64,000 nt of DNA, from NCBI GenBank assembly GCA_003024785.1, contig PUQB01000026.1:793531-857530 (forward strand), written 5' to 3'. The notes under the pieces are model-generated. The model made no database searches, was not told the origin of the DNA, and worked only from the letters and a program-made list of their open reading frames with translations. The stretch comes from Selaginella tamariscina (lineage: Eukaryota; Streptophyta; Lycopodiopsida; Selaginellales; Selaginellaceae). Below are positions 38,299 through 50,370 of the stretch, one piece after another (positions within the stretch are counted from its first letter, which is position 1; every line of letters begins with the position of its first letter). The position numbers and the translations under genes are program-made.

Positions 38299-39365
38299 CT
38301 ACTTACTCTTCTTCCTGTTGGTTTTTGTTAACACAGACTTACTAGAGGCACAGTGCTCCTGAAAAGGGCAAAAAGGCTATTAGTATTGTTACCTTTTTTG
38401 ACTTGCCCTTCTTGCGTTCATCCTCAATTGCCCTTTTTGCTGCCTCTCTAAACGCTACTTTCGCTGCTTCATGAAATGCTTGTAGTATTAAAGCAAGCTC
38501 ATATTCATCATATAGCCTTCGATTGGGTTTTACTTCTCTGTAGATAAATAAATTATTATTATCATATTAATATAATCTGTTATACTTTCATATTATTATT
38601 ATATATATTTATTTATACACATAAAACACAAAATTTCAACTGAAATTTGACATAGAATTTTTAAAAATTATTTAAAATAAAAAATCAATAAAAAATTTTC
38701 TCATTTTTCTAATTCAAAATAGTGGACTCCAAAAACGCTCCAATATAATATAGTATGGCATTTATTAATATTTTCTTATCCATAATATCTAATTATTATA
38801 ATTTACAGTATGAAGTTTTTAAATTGAAGTCTCAGGAGTATATATATCTTTGTGTGTGTATTTATACACACACATACGTACATATAGATAGATAGATATA
38901 CATATACTATACATTACACACATGTGTGTGTGTATGTGCGTAAGTAACCTGGTATTTCTTCATCTTTAAATCTAGATGGACGTTGTGGATGGATTCTCGT
39001 CCTGTCCATTGATGAAGACTGTGGATGATGAGTCAGCATAGCCCACGCTGCAGCTTTAGCATATAGATTCTCCTCTCTTTCTTCTGCATACACATATGTA
39101 TACATATATACAAGTGTGTGTGTGTCTATATATATATATATATATAGAGAGAGGAGAGAGGAGAGAGAGAGAGAGTGCCTGTGAATGAATTTCTGAAAGA
39201 AAAACGTCTTATATATTCATCTGCTGCCGATGTCTTTGCAAGAGAGGAAGTATATTTTCCATAAAAAAAATGTTTAATTTAATAAAAGATAACAAAAAAT
39301 AATTACCTTTTAACCTTCGTAAATGTCGTCGAGCTTAAGCTAATGTCCAAAGTTTACTTATGAAG
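38299..39365 (-). CDS. Small unrecognised multi-exon gene
   Basis: At least four exon-like blocks on the minus strand: about 39307-39360 (start not located), about 39175-39250 (ADEYIRRFSFRNSF), about 38950-39085 (ENLYAKAAAWAMLTHHPQ ... RFKDEEIPG), about 38395-38538 (RRLYDEYELALILQAF then Lys-rich to GKSKK) and a last exon 38299-38358 ending in NRKKSK and TAG at 38299-38301. The product is Ala/Glu/Lys-rich and basic at the C-terminus. I do not recognise it. Part of the locus (38480-39360) is repeated, without these exons being preserved, at 45050-45640, so the gene overlaps a segmental duplication. Confidence 0.5.
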
Positions 39366-40075
39366 TATCGTCCACTAAATAATATTATCATAATATATTT
39401 GTAATAATTAATTTTTTAAAATAAAATTTTTCATATATATCCCTAAAATTTAATATATTTACATATATACTCATGAATTAAACTTTATGCATTTCAAAAG
39501 TTAAATATACTTTTTGTTAAATCAATAAAAAAAACTAATTAATTTGTAATTAATATATTTAGTGCCAAAATGCAACCAATTAAACATATATATTGGAATT
39601 AATATAATAATAATTATTATTATTTAAAACTGCAATTTCTTAATGTTTGTTGATATGATATTTTTTAACATTTGACACTTCGTAACTTCATTCTATTTCA
39701 TTTGAAATATATTAAATATATATTTGTAATTAAGCATTCTTATTTTAAAAGTCAAAATAATATACATGTAAATTTAAAATTTTCAGAAAGATATATATGT
39801 ATATAAAAAAAAATTTCCCTTAAAATGTAAAGTAAACTATCGTTTTATATTACATTGTTCTCTCTCTCATCTCACATTGGTGTTATGTATGTATGTATGT
39901 TATATCGCGCGCACACACACACACACAAGCACCTACAAGACTTGATATTCAAGAATCTTACAATGTAATTATTTCAAAACTATGAGAAATAATAAAATAA
40001 TAAAAATAAGATTAATTATTATTAAAACAATTTAAACATACATATAAAAAGCCCAAGCTTATACATCATCCAGTT
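38480..40075. repeat. Segmental duplicate 1 (with 45050-46467)
   Basis: Direct, diverged copy. Clear matches are CAATATAATATAGTATGGCA (38739) with 45330, TAACCTTCGTAAATGTCG (39311) with 45574, and the block at 39939-40075, with ATCTTACAATGTAATTATTT and AAGCCCAAGCTTATACATCA, with 46340-46467. The match ends at the stop codon of the secreted-protein gene. Confidence 0.8.
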
Positions 40076-40429
40076 TTATAAATATATATTTGGCTGTTTG
40101 CATTTAATGTAGGAGGTCGTGCGTGCAATCACTTATACACACATGTATGTGTGTGTGTGTGTCTGATTAGGATATTGCAGTATAAGAGATATATGAGTTG
40201 TTCTTGCTTACTGTTTAATCCAGCAAGAACTGAGTCTTACAATTAAAGAGTTTAACATTTTTAATTTTAACAAAAAATTAATTTTCAATATTGTATTAAA
40301 ATGTAAGGAAAAGAAGTTAGTAATATACAAACAAGAATGGAATTGTCATATAAGGTTTAAATATTGTGTTCACGAAAGTGTGGTAATGTATTTCTCTGCT
40401 GATATTGTGATAATATCAGTAATTTAAAA

Positions 40430-41440
40430 AACAGCTACAAAATTATCAATTTATGTTACTAATAATAAACATATTACTTTGAAATAAATTCTTTAATAAT
40501 ATAAGATATTTTATATTAAACATTTTAAATATAAGATAAGAAATTTTAAATCTATATTACAAAATAATACTTTACGTATCTATTATATATACAAATGAAT
40601 ATTTTCATATTATCTCACTATATAATATTTTTAAAGTATAGACCATTATCAAATTCCTAGAATCTATTTGATGTTTACTATGAATTATTTAGTATGGGTA
40701 AAATTGCCATCAACTTATTATAAATAAGTTATAAGCTATATATTTAGTAATACATAAAAAAATTCAAGTTGTGAGAACCTTTGAACACCATATTATAATG
40801 TATTAAATGGTAAATTGTGTTATAAAGCTTATATATTATTCATGTTATAACTACTTAAATCAGCTACAAAGAATAATTTCAATATATTCTAACTGGTGTT
40901 ATATATGCAGTTTCAAAGTTAAAAAGGTGTACCTCCTATATTACATCATTTAATTTTAAATATCATATTAAATACTTTACATTGTATTAAAAGCACATTG
41001 ATTTAAAAATAAATTATAAATTTAAATATTTTGTTTTAATTTTAAAATCAGCAATGCTATTTTATTCATATTAAAAATTTATAAACTTAAAATTAATACT
41101 ATATAAAAAATTTGTTACATTTAACCTAATTTCTTTTTGCTTTTTATTTTATTGTTTCTTTTTCTTTTTAATCTCTCTTTAACAATATTATATTTATAAC
41201 ATGTAAATTCAAAGATTATCTTAAATCCATAAGAAGTAGCTCATACACATATATACATGTGCGTGCCAGGCCATGCGTATGTACGTGTGTGTTGTAAAAT
41301 TATTGATATTGTATAAGGTGGATAAAAGTGTATATTTAATGTGAATATTACCATAGCATTTAATAATTGATACGTGTTTAATTTCTTTTAATTTACTATT
41401 GTACGTTATAATATATCTTATATTAAGTTTATTACACCTT
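40430..41440. repeat. Segmental duplicate 2 (with about 56060-57240)
   Basis: Direct, diverged copy. Examples are TTATGTTACTAATAATAAA (40452) with 56081 and GAATATTACCATAGCATTT (41343) with 57153. Just before it, 40165-40280 matches 55620-55750 in the inverted sense. No coding sequence is seen. Confidence 0.75.
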
Positions 41441-41449
41441 ATCAACGGC

Positions 41450-42120
41450 TATAGTACTTAAAATTTCCAACAATAAATAACTATCTTATTAATAATCATC
41501 TTAAATTGCTTTATTAACTATCTTAAATTTTATTTAATAGCATCCTAAATTTTATTTAATAATCATTATAAATCTTATTTAATGATTATTTTAAATCTTA
41601 AATATTTGTCACTAAGAGTCATCTTAAATCTTATTAAACTACCACTTAAATCTTAAACTCCATTTCGATAATTACCTTAAGAGTTTTATAACTTAGAGAG
41701 AAAGAAGAATGGAAAGAGAATTAAGTTATTACATTCATAAAAATTTAATAAAGTTAAAAGAAAATTATTGTAAACACATAATAACTTGACACGATGGGAA
41801 AAATAAATAGATTTTATATGCTATTACATATACACAAGAACTTGAAATTAAAAAAAAAGTTAAATCATCACACATAGAAACAGTTACACATGAGAGAGAT
41901 TTAATAAATTATTACATAAAGTAATTTAAGTTACCAAATTAAAAATAATAATGAAGAATAAATTTATTAAGTTAAGGATAATATATGAGTTAAGAATTCA
42001 ATTTAAAAATAAATTTATTAAATTAAAAATTATAACTGAGTTAATAATCCATTAAATAATTAAATAATTAAACTCACCAACAATGGTATGTGTTAATATG
42101 TTAAATAAATTTATTATGTG
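41450..42120. repeat. Third member of the long inverted-repeat family
   Basis: Contains repeated ATCTTAAATT phrases (41480-41640) and then AATAAATTTATTAAGTTAAGG phrases ending with AACTCACCAACAATGGTATG, in the same order as 25380-25930. It is more degraded than the other copies. Confidence 0.6.
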
Positions 42121-42179
42121 AGTTGATACGTGTACCATGAACACTCAATTAACATGTATTTTAAATTAACGAGACTTCA

Positions 42180-42530
42180 AACTTCTGAAGTAAAATTTCA
42201 TGTCTATGAAATGAAAATCATGTCTTATAAAATGAGCTTTCAAGCTCACAAAATGAGGTTTCGAGTATATTAAATAAAGTTCCAAGCACACTAAGTGATA
42301 CAAAGTGAGATTCTATAGTTGCGAAGTGAGCCTCCAAACTTACAAAGTAAGTCTCCAAGCCTACAAAGTGAACAAAAAAACCCATAAAATAAGATTCCAT
42401 GCCCACAATGTGAAACTCATGCACATAAAGTGAGATTCCAAAGCCCATAGAGTGAAGGTCATGCCCCATGAAATGAGACCTCAAATCCATAAAGTAATTC
42501 TCCAAAGCCACATAGTGAGACCCAATTAAA
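42180..42530. repeat. Minisatellite with a ~21-bp unit
   Basis: About sixteen imperfect copies of a unit like CACAAAGTGAGACTCCAAGCC. The minus strand is open from 42218 to 42511 because the unit length is a multiple of three, giving a repetitive peptide rich in SHF and LE. I treat this as chance. Single related words (CACAAAGTGAAACAACTCC, CTCACTTTGC) recur at 44738-44850. Confidence 0.85.
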
Positions 42531-45049
42531 TTTATTATAATTTGTAAGTTATAACATTTGACTTTTTTTTTATATTATGCTAGTTCAAATATGCATGGTT
42601 CATAACTATTTGCAACCTATTGTAAACAATTATCAAGTCTTTCTCATCCCCTTGCATTATATGTGCAATATGCTTATTTAGTTATTCTTAAACATTGGGC
42701 TAATGTATACTCCAATATGAGATTCATGATGATTTTATATTTCTTATTACATGCATACTATACATTTTATATGCTAAATTTCGAACAATTTAAAAATTTA
42801 TAATAACTTTAAGTATAATAAGATCAATTATGTTCATTTTAATCTTTCTTAAAGTAAAGTAAAGTTGCTTGCATGTTGTATATATGCAGCTTTTGTTTTA
42901 ACAATTACTTTTGTTATGAAAAAAAAATTTATCTCATAGCAGAATGTTTGTCATAATTCTAACTTGGTAGATTAACTACTTAGGTAAAGATTGTGGAATA
43001 TATGAGAAAAAAACCCAAGTAGACATGGGTCATTATGATCATATGCCTTTATAAACATAAATTGGCCCTTTGTCTTATTGATTTAAAAGTAGAGGGAAAA
43101 GTTGTGACAATTAATTGTGTATGCTAAATAAATAATAAATAATGTTGATAAAGAATATGCAATTACGCAAACTCTCTCCCTAGTGGATAAAAATATTTTA
43201 GGAGATGTCTAAAAATTGATATTTAAGACACTTACTATTTGTTCTTATCTTATATAAATTTCAATATTTGACCCAGTTCTCAATTTAATATACAATTCTA
43301 GAATGAAAACAAAATAAAGATAATGCATATGAATTTACTAATAAAACATCAATGGGTCGTAATATGTAATGCAGTGGAGCATTTATTATGTAACTAGTTT
43401 ATGAAGTAAATGCTCCATTGACAACAATACACATGACACCTATTATCAATGTGTATTATCATCATTGCTCGTCAGGGTTGAACCAGGAGAAATTGACAAA
43501 CTAAGGTTAACACAAATAGATTTTCCTGAATGCACTCTCAGTTTGCGAATGCATTCTCGAATGTTCTTAAAATCTCATGAATGTGTTCTTTAATAATATA
43601 TATATATATATTATATATATAAATATTTTAGCGTATTTAAATATTAAAATGCTGGGATTTTAAAATATTCAAATCACATATTTAAATAAAATAAAATAAA
43701 AACTAAACAAACTCCTCATGTTTAATGTCTTGCATGTGCTTTCATGCTCCTTAGAAATCTCTTAAATAATATTTACAACACCACTTGCGCACTTGTGTTT
43801 GGTAAGTTCCAAGAACAATCACATAATTTCACTTAAGCTTTTGCATTTTAATTAATTTATATGCTTGCACAAAGTTTCTGAAGAATGCATGAACAAATAT
43901 GGTTTTTTATTTTAATTGGGAAAAAAAATTAATAAACTGGGCAAACATGTTTTGTGAATGCGTTAATGAACATCTGTAAAAACATGTGAATACATTCTTT
44001 GATAATACTGATGAATGTTATAGTTTCTTTTCTTAATCCATTTCCTTCTTCAAATCTCCATGGCCTATGTATCTAAAATTCTTGAAGCCTTACATAATAA
44101 TAGTATAACTCAACTTGAGTCTTACTATATGCAACATGCTTGTGGCCATAACAGAATCTTAATTTGGTGCAAAAGTACTATGTGACAACAAACGTGAAAG
44201 CATTTATGCAACATCAACACTCTTGAATGTGAAGACACCAATTCAATCGTGAGCATGTCAAGTATATATAGAGTTGCACAGTTGGTTTCTAATTGCTCTA
44301 TAATGTCTTTCATCATATCATATTGTAAGTTATAATAACCCTATAATTGAATATATCTTTTGCAAATGGAAACCCCAAAAACCATACAATTTTGTTAATA
44401 AAAATAAAATGAATCATAACGTTATCTTAGTGTAAATATGTAAAAAGTATTCTTATTTCTTAAATTTTTATGTACCATAAATAATTAATTTATAAACATA
44501 ATTGTAATATTTTATCACACAGCATCTTTTCAGTTTTATAGAAATCAAATTGAAACTAGTCCTTGCAAAGAATAAATATAAAATTTATTAATCACATTTT
44601 TAGAGCACAATCAATTTCATAAATGATAGGTATAAAAATCAAATGAAATTAATTACATTGTGTAAAGAAAACATAAAGAGATTTATATAGAGAATTTTTG
44701 ACACGTAGTTGCCCTTCCTATTGCATAAACTAATTGACTCACAAAGTGAAACAACTCCTCACTTTGCTCATAAATTAAAAAGGGTCTTCACTCTATTATT
44801 TAAAGTGAAACAAAATCTCACTTTGCAAATGAGGTTCATAAAATAACATTGTTTTTCAGTCGTGATGTATGCATGTATATACGTATGCATAAGTATTTTG
44901 TATGCAATGATGACCATGAATTTATATATCATGCCATGTATGAGTACTATGCATGCATGGAGAACATAATATTATAATTAAACGATGGTTCAACACTTCC
45001 TTGCAAAGAAATTCATTATACATGAAATCTATAGTGACAGTTTTTTATT
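42531..45049. other. AT-rich intergenic spacer
   Basis: No supported gene. A (TA)n palindrome lies at 43588-43622. 44738-44850 has dispersed words of the 21-bp minisatellite. Confidence 0.55.
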
Positions 45050-46467
45050 CCAAGGTTTTACTTATCTATAGATAAATAAATATTATTATTGTATTAATAT
45101 ATATGTTTGTACAAGCATATTAATATTATATATGTTATATATTATGTATATCTATTTATACACATAAAACAGAAATGTTATTTGAAAATTTTACAAAAAA
45201 GTTTTAAATTTACAAATATACATCCCCACTTTAAAAGTTATTTAAAATAAAAAATCACTAAAGATTTCTCACATAGTTTCTAGTTCAGAGTATTAGACTC
45301 CAAACATGACCCATTAAATATATATGTTACAATATAATATAGTATAGCATTTATTTATTTTCTTATTCATAATATTTACTTAATTATCTTTCACTTTAAA
45401 GTTGCCTTCAATTAAATATATGTATATTTAATTATTAAAATTTTATAACTGAAATATTACTAGGTTTTAAATTGAAGTTTCATGGAGTAATATTTACCAT
45501 AAATAAAACTATAAGGAAAAAGAAATGTAGCTCATTTAATTTAATAAAAGATAACAAAAAATAATCATTTTTTAACCTTCGTAAAGGTCGTATTGTCTTA
45601 TACTATATCTATGCACAAAGTATCATATTAGTCGATTAACCTAGGTACCCTTTAAATCTTTTTATATTTTACATATGTACATTTAAAACTTTACGCATTT
45701 GAAAATAAAAAGTTAAATAATGTTTTTAAAAAAATCAATAGAAATTTTTAATTAATTTGTATTTTATTATATTTAGCTCCAAACATATATATTGCAATAT
45801 AATATAATTATTTTAATTGCTGTTTATCTTTAACATTTAAAATAAATTTTATATTATTTCAGTTTAAATATGTCTTTAAGGGTAAACTAAAATTTAAATT
45901 TAAAAAAATATATATATCTAAATATACAAATTCTGGAATATATATGTAAATATAATAAATTTCAAGATTATAAAAGTCTTATAAGAAATTCAATGGGCAA
46001 CATTGTTTTTATAATATACAGGATTACATTACATTATTTTGGGTGTCATATATGAACATTATAACTATGTGAAAATGGGAATATAAAAAATTTTTTTAAT
46101 TAATATTTATGTATTAATTATTAATATTTTAAACATACATTTTAAAGAATTTTTTTAAAACATATATTATTTTAAAAATATTTCTTTAAAATACTAATTA
46201 AATAATTATAACTATTAATTATTAAGAAAAAAGACTATTGACATTTATATTTAGTTACAACGTTCATATGTGGTAAATTATCATTATTTTTATAATATAC
46301 AGTATTATATCTATTTCACTTGATTAAGTGATGTAACTTGATATTCAAGGATCTTACAATGTAATTATTTAAAACTATGAGAAATAATGTAAATAATAAA
46401 AATAAGATTAATTATTATTAAACGATTTAAACATATATATAAAAGCCCAAGCTTATACATCATCCAG
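45050..46467. repeat. Second copy of segmental duplicate 1
   Basis: Direct copy of 38480-40075. Its right end forms the 3' flank of the secreted-protein gene. No other coding sequence is seen. Confidence 0.75.
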
Positions 46468-46863
46468 CACACGGGGGTAAGAGGCTGCTAACACAAGGCA
46501 GTAACTGGTTAGCCAACAAGTTAAGGCCCTGCACATCAACGGGAGAAGCATTTCCCAATAAGAAATTAATGAAGAAATTAAGCAGCTCTCCTGTGAGTGT
46601 TTGAATGGGAACTCCAGTAATTAGCGAGTTAATTATGGGGATTAAGAAATTTGTTGTAGTTTCATCAGTGCCACCGGCAGCCAATAGGATCTGCTGCACT
46701 CTCTCTAATACTTTTGTACATGCTGAAAAATAATTAAATAAATTAAATATACGTGAAAAAAATTAAATAAATTATATATTTGAATTTACCTTGAGCATTG
46801 CAGGGAAGGATGTAAGGGAAGATGAAACACAGTAAGCAAAAGGAGATGAAGAAGACGAGCCAT
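46460..46863 (-). CDS. Small predicted secreted protein, two exons
   Basis: Exon 2 (about 46460-46724) is open and encodes a hydrophobic ~85-residue domain that starts at ACTKVLERVQQ, ends at LLPPCAG with a TAG, and has three Cys (one early, two near the end). Exon 1 (about 46791-46863) encodes a strongly hydrophobic leader with ATG at 46861-46863. The acceptor TTTTTCAG is at about 46725-46732 and the donor AAG|GTAAAT at about 46790. The leader frame from that ATG and the exon 2 frame differ by one base, so there is a small indel or an upstream start. I do not recognise the family. The transposon end lies about 12 bp upstream of the ATG. Confidence 0.5.
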
Positions 46864-46874
46864 TGATATATATA

Positions 46875-46940
46875 TAGAGTGTCGCCATTTTGGAGGCTTG
46901 GGGCCCAGGAGGCCTGGGCTCGAATATTCAAGAATATTCT
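46875..46940 (+). repeat. Left terminal inverted repeat of the MULE
   Basis: GAGTGTCGCCATTTTGGAGG followed by a GGCCCAGGAGGCC block. It pairs imperfectly with the reverse complement of 55130-55196 (GGGTCTCGGCGAAAAGGAGG). It begins directly after a (TA)n run. Confidence 0.6.
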
Positions 46941-46959
46941 AGAATATTTTGGAATATTC
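46922..46959. promoter_or_regulatory. Heat-shock-element-like GAA/TTC array, left end
   Basis: Eight consecutive trinucleotides alternate GAA and TTC with exactly two bases between each (46922, 46927, 46932, 46937, 46942, 46947, 46952, 46957). Only the sixth, TTT, departs from the pattern. This is the heat-shock-factor consensus nGAAnnTTCn repeated four times. Confidence 0.6.
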
Positions 46960-46973
46960 TTTCTGGTCGGCAG

Positions 46974-46991
46974 TATTGGCCTCAGTCGGCA
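46974..46991. repeat. GTCGGCA words, left subterminal
   Basis: GGTCGGCAG at about 46974 and CAGTCGGCA at 46983-46991. They share the core of the arms in the internal 137-bp array. Confidence 0.75.
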
Positions 46992-47072
46992 AAAAAGAAT
47001 TCTATTAAAACTGTTGTATTTCTTTTTAATTTTTTTTTATATTAGCTTAATTTATTACTCAATATACATTAG

Positions 47073-50000
47073 CTAAAGTTTCTTCTTCATCTTAAGTAAA
47101 GCTGCAGTTCTCGAACCACCAGTTACGCTTGGACGTGGAGGTGTTTGAGTAGGTAACTCTTCTGGTCTAATGTTCTCTGCAAGCTTGTTTGTTGCCAACC
47201 TAGAGAGTTCGAAACTCTTCTCGGTTCCTATAATATTCCTTCCGAGCTCGACGGCAGCTAACAATGATGACCCGGTTCCGGAACCAATATCCCAGACTAG
47301 GTCGCCAGGTCTACTGAGACGCTCGATCAAAAGCTGCATGAGTCGAACACTCTTCGGTTGAATCATAATCCTGCACAATCTTCCATTAGGATAAACATAG
47401 CAAAGCACTTCCTTACCAAGCCTCCTGATAACGGTCGGCAGTGTCGACGAGGATCGTGTTCGTCAACGCCAGAGGGTTTGGCCTCTTCGACTTCTTCTCA
47501 GAGCTTTGCAGCACCAAGAGAACTAACAAGTTATCCTGCCACATAGACCAAGTTAAACTTGAACTTGAATAGCTAGCTTACCTTAATTTTGTCACGGTAT
47601 CCCCAGCCTCGTGCACGGTAGACGCTGTAAGTCCCTGCAACCTCCAAGTTGATTACTGCAGCCGCCTGAATCACCGCCGAAACAGAAGGAGAACTCGCGA
47701 AGACGACCATGAAACCACTCGCTGCCAAGTGCATTCCACTGAACTGCAAGGCCTCCTCAAACTTCACCGGATCTAGCTGCACAATGTCCTTGTTGATGCT
47801 AGCACCTCCATATACAAGCTCATTGGGCAAGTCGAGGATGATGAGGTTGAAGCCGTATTCACCTACCACTTCCTGGAACAACGTTTGTGACTCAACCGTA
47901 TGTAGTCTGTCAACCTGTTCTCGGAGCTTGGTGTACACCTCTGTCTGGGAAGCACCTGGCTCGAAGAAAGACCTGCTCATCTCCTCCATGTCGCACACAG
48001 CTAGGTCGTAGGATCCACGGGATGCAGCCAGGGTCGGGATGAAGGTCATCAGGTCGTCCTTGATGTCCAAACTAGCTACAAGTGGCTGTACCTCATTGAT
48101 TGTAAAGTCGAATGCCGGCGGAGGTGCTGTAGAAGAGCTTGGTCCCGCTCCCGATCCCTTTGCAGGTGTAGTTGTCTTCCGCACCGTCTTCTTCATCTTG
48201 CTCTTCTTGATAGCCTCTACTTCTTCTGGCCCCCAAAATCGCTGGTAGATCATTGGCGTGCATGTCGAATAGTGTGCTCTCCCAAGCTGGTGGCTGTTGC
48301 GACGGACAGTCGAGCCAGAATGGAACATGCTCCCGTTCGAACGGTGTTAGAGCTCCTCTGCTCTTCGACCACATGTGAGGCTCGCTTGTATGATCTGTCC
48401 ACAGCTTCATCGTATGGGACGGTGTCATTTGCTTCGCCAGTATGAACCTGCAACACAAAGTCAGACAGTAGCAATGCTGGATTGAAAGCTTACCTCCATA
48501 TCATCCGACGCGCAGATTCCTCACGCTCCAGAAACTCATTCGGCTCCATCGAATAAGTGAACCGTATGCAGTCATGGAAGGGCTGAAAGACCAGGCACTT
48601 GCTCCGAATTCTCATCTCGTCAAACCAGCTCATGAAGTCGACATCCGTTCCAACTTCTTCACCATCCTCTCGCAACCCCTTAAGGATCTGAATGGCTTCC
48701 TCGCGCACAGCCTTCCAATATAAGTCCAAGGTGAACCACTTGATCCACTCTTTGTCCTGCATGCCCGGTAGCCCAAGTGTCTGTTGTTCTGCCTTGGATT
48801 CGAGACGGGTGAGCTTGTTGAGGTATCGGAGTCGCAGCATGTTTGGAATCTTCGCCCTTGACATCGCATACAGCTTCTCAATGCCCATCCAGCGACACTG
48901 CTTATGAGAGATGTTTGTCACCTTCTGGAACCACTCCTCCCCCAAGTCTGGGTCTATGATGGAGAGGAACTTGTGCATACGCTTGTCATGCTTCTTGTAT
49001 ACTAGCTGCTTCAGGTTCACCTCAACCTGTGGATTGCCCTTAGCACTGGTGACTGCTCTGTCGAGATCATCGTCGATCTCGTTCTGCACATAGAACAAGT
49101 TAAAAATTTCTTTCCTATAAATTAAATCGGAGGTTACCTTGAAAAGTATCTTTGCGCAGATCAGGTTCGGAAGAGGATGCCAAGCCGTCTTTCCTGATGA
49201 ACTCTCCTTCCACTTCCGCACCTCAAGACGATCAACCTCCGTGAGTGACTCGAGGATTTTCTGAGTTCCTTCTGTACTAGTGCAGACCGCCTTTACAGCG
49301 AGGAGAATATGTGGTAGCGTTGTTTCCACAGATGTTGCTGAAGATCTGTTCAACGAAACTGTAAGTCTAAACTCTTAACAAAAAGAAAAGAAAATACTCA
49401 CATGTTAATCGATTGGAACATCGAAACCATTGAAGAATGTCGAGGTTCTCCGTGGAGATGAAACTCGATCGAACGCGAATAGCCCATCGCTGGTTGTCCT
49501 CTGCATCCTCTCGGTACAGCTTCTGCAAAGCCTGTAGCCTATGGTTCCCGTCCCAGCAGCTAAACTTCCTGTTTGAGAGCCTTGAAGCCCACTGTTTGTA
49601 CTCCGGCTGAGTAAGAGCTTGCTCGAAAGACCGGTGCTGCTCGTACTGAATCGTGTCCTTCGACAGCTCCGATAGCTCCTCAGCAGTGAGTCGATCTCCG
49701 ATGGACAGAATGAACAGGCCGTGTTGCGTAGATAACCAGCCTTCTTCAACGATGACACCAGCCTGTCCAAGTCCCCTGGGTTCACTCGTCGAACCACCTC
49801 GTTGGAATGTATTCTGCAGATGGGCACATCAGGAGGATCACCAAGTCCCTTGATAGTAATTTTGTCGAGCAGGTTTGCTGAGCTCTCCAAATGCAGGCTC
49901 GCCGGTATGCTGTATAACTCCTTCGGCTCCTTATCGCTCTTCGCCTTCTTGCCTTTTGAATCAGCTTTCCCGCGGCCTCTCTTTTTGCTGACTGCCTCCT

Positions 50001-50304
50001 CCAAGTCGTCCTCGCTAGCTTCAGCTGCCTCTGTCATCTGCACTTGCTCGTTCAGGACTGCAACCTCAGCGGATGAAGGAGGCAACTGCGACGAGCTCTC
50101 CGGGAAATCTGTGATTGTTGGTGGAGGCTGTTCTTGCTCAACTGCTACTACTCCAGACTGAGTCACTGGAGGATCCTCCTTTGTACATTAGATGGTTCTC
50201 CTCTCTTGCCTCGCTTCTGCTTCGATATCCTCTTCTCTTCCCGTGGCTCTTCATCAGGCGCAGTCTCTAGTAGACGTTTTGAAGCTCTCACCATTTTGGG
50301 AACT
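47073..50304 (-). CDS. ParB-like domain fused to an N4/N6-type DNA methyltransferase
   Basis: Six exons: 49402-50304 (ATG 50292-50294), 49138-49358, 48494-49083, 47582-48447, 47417-47535 and 47073-47370 (TAG 47073-47075), about 1000 codons. The N-terminus is Lys/Glu-rich with a KKRGRGK nuclear-localisation-like run. A ParB/sulfiredoxin-type domain follows, with the opening pattern GDLDRLVSSLKKAG and the signature CWDGNHRLQALQ (49536-49565). A long helical middle comes next. The C-terminal part has the motif order of beta-class methyltransferases (Pfam N6_N4_Mtase): a motif IV equivalent IILDLPNEL (about 47816-47842), then KSVRLMQLLIERL and motif I DIGSGTGSS with LGRNIIGTE (47230-47310). The catalytic DPPY-type tetrad is DLPN here, so activity is uncertain. 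One-base frame breaks occur near 50185, 49750, 49460 and 48265. ParB-methylase fusions are known in phages and bacteria, so the ancestry may be prokaryotic (inference). Confidence 0.75.
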
Positions 50305-50370
50305 CTGGAAAGTAAACACACAAGTCAATTGATGAGGAGTCAAAATAAAAAAACAAACAAAGATGACTAA

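Noticed and set aside
41221..41445. 74-codon minus-strand frame
   Set aside because: It lies in a noncoding segmental duplicate whose partner at 57110-57240 does not keep it.
42218..42511. 97-codon minus-strand protein
   Set aside because: It arises from the 21-bp minisatellite unit and has no start context or homology that I recognise.
48692..48907. Plus-strand frames opposite the ParB-methyltransferase gene
   Set aside because: They are shadows of minus-strand exons with good splice sites and a consistent phase.
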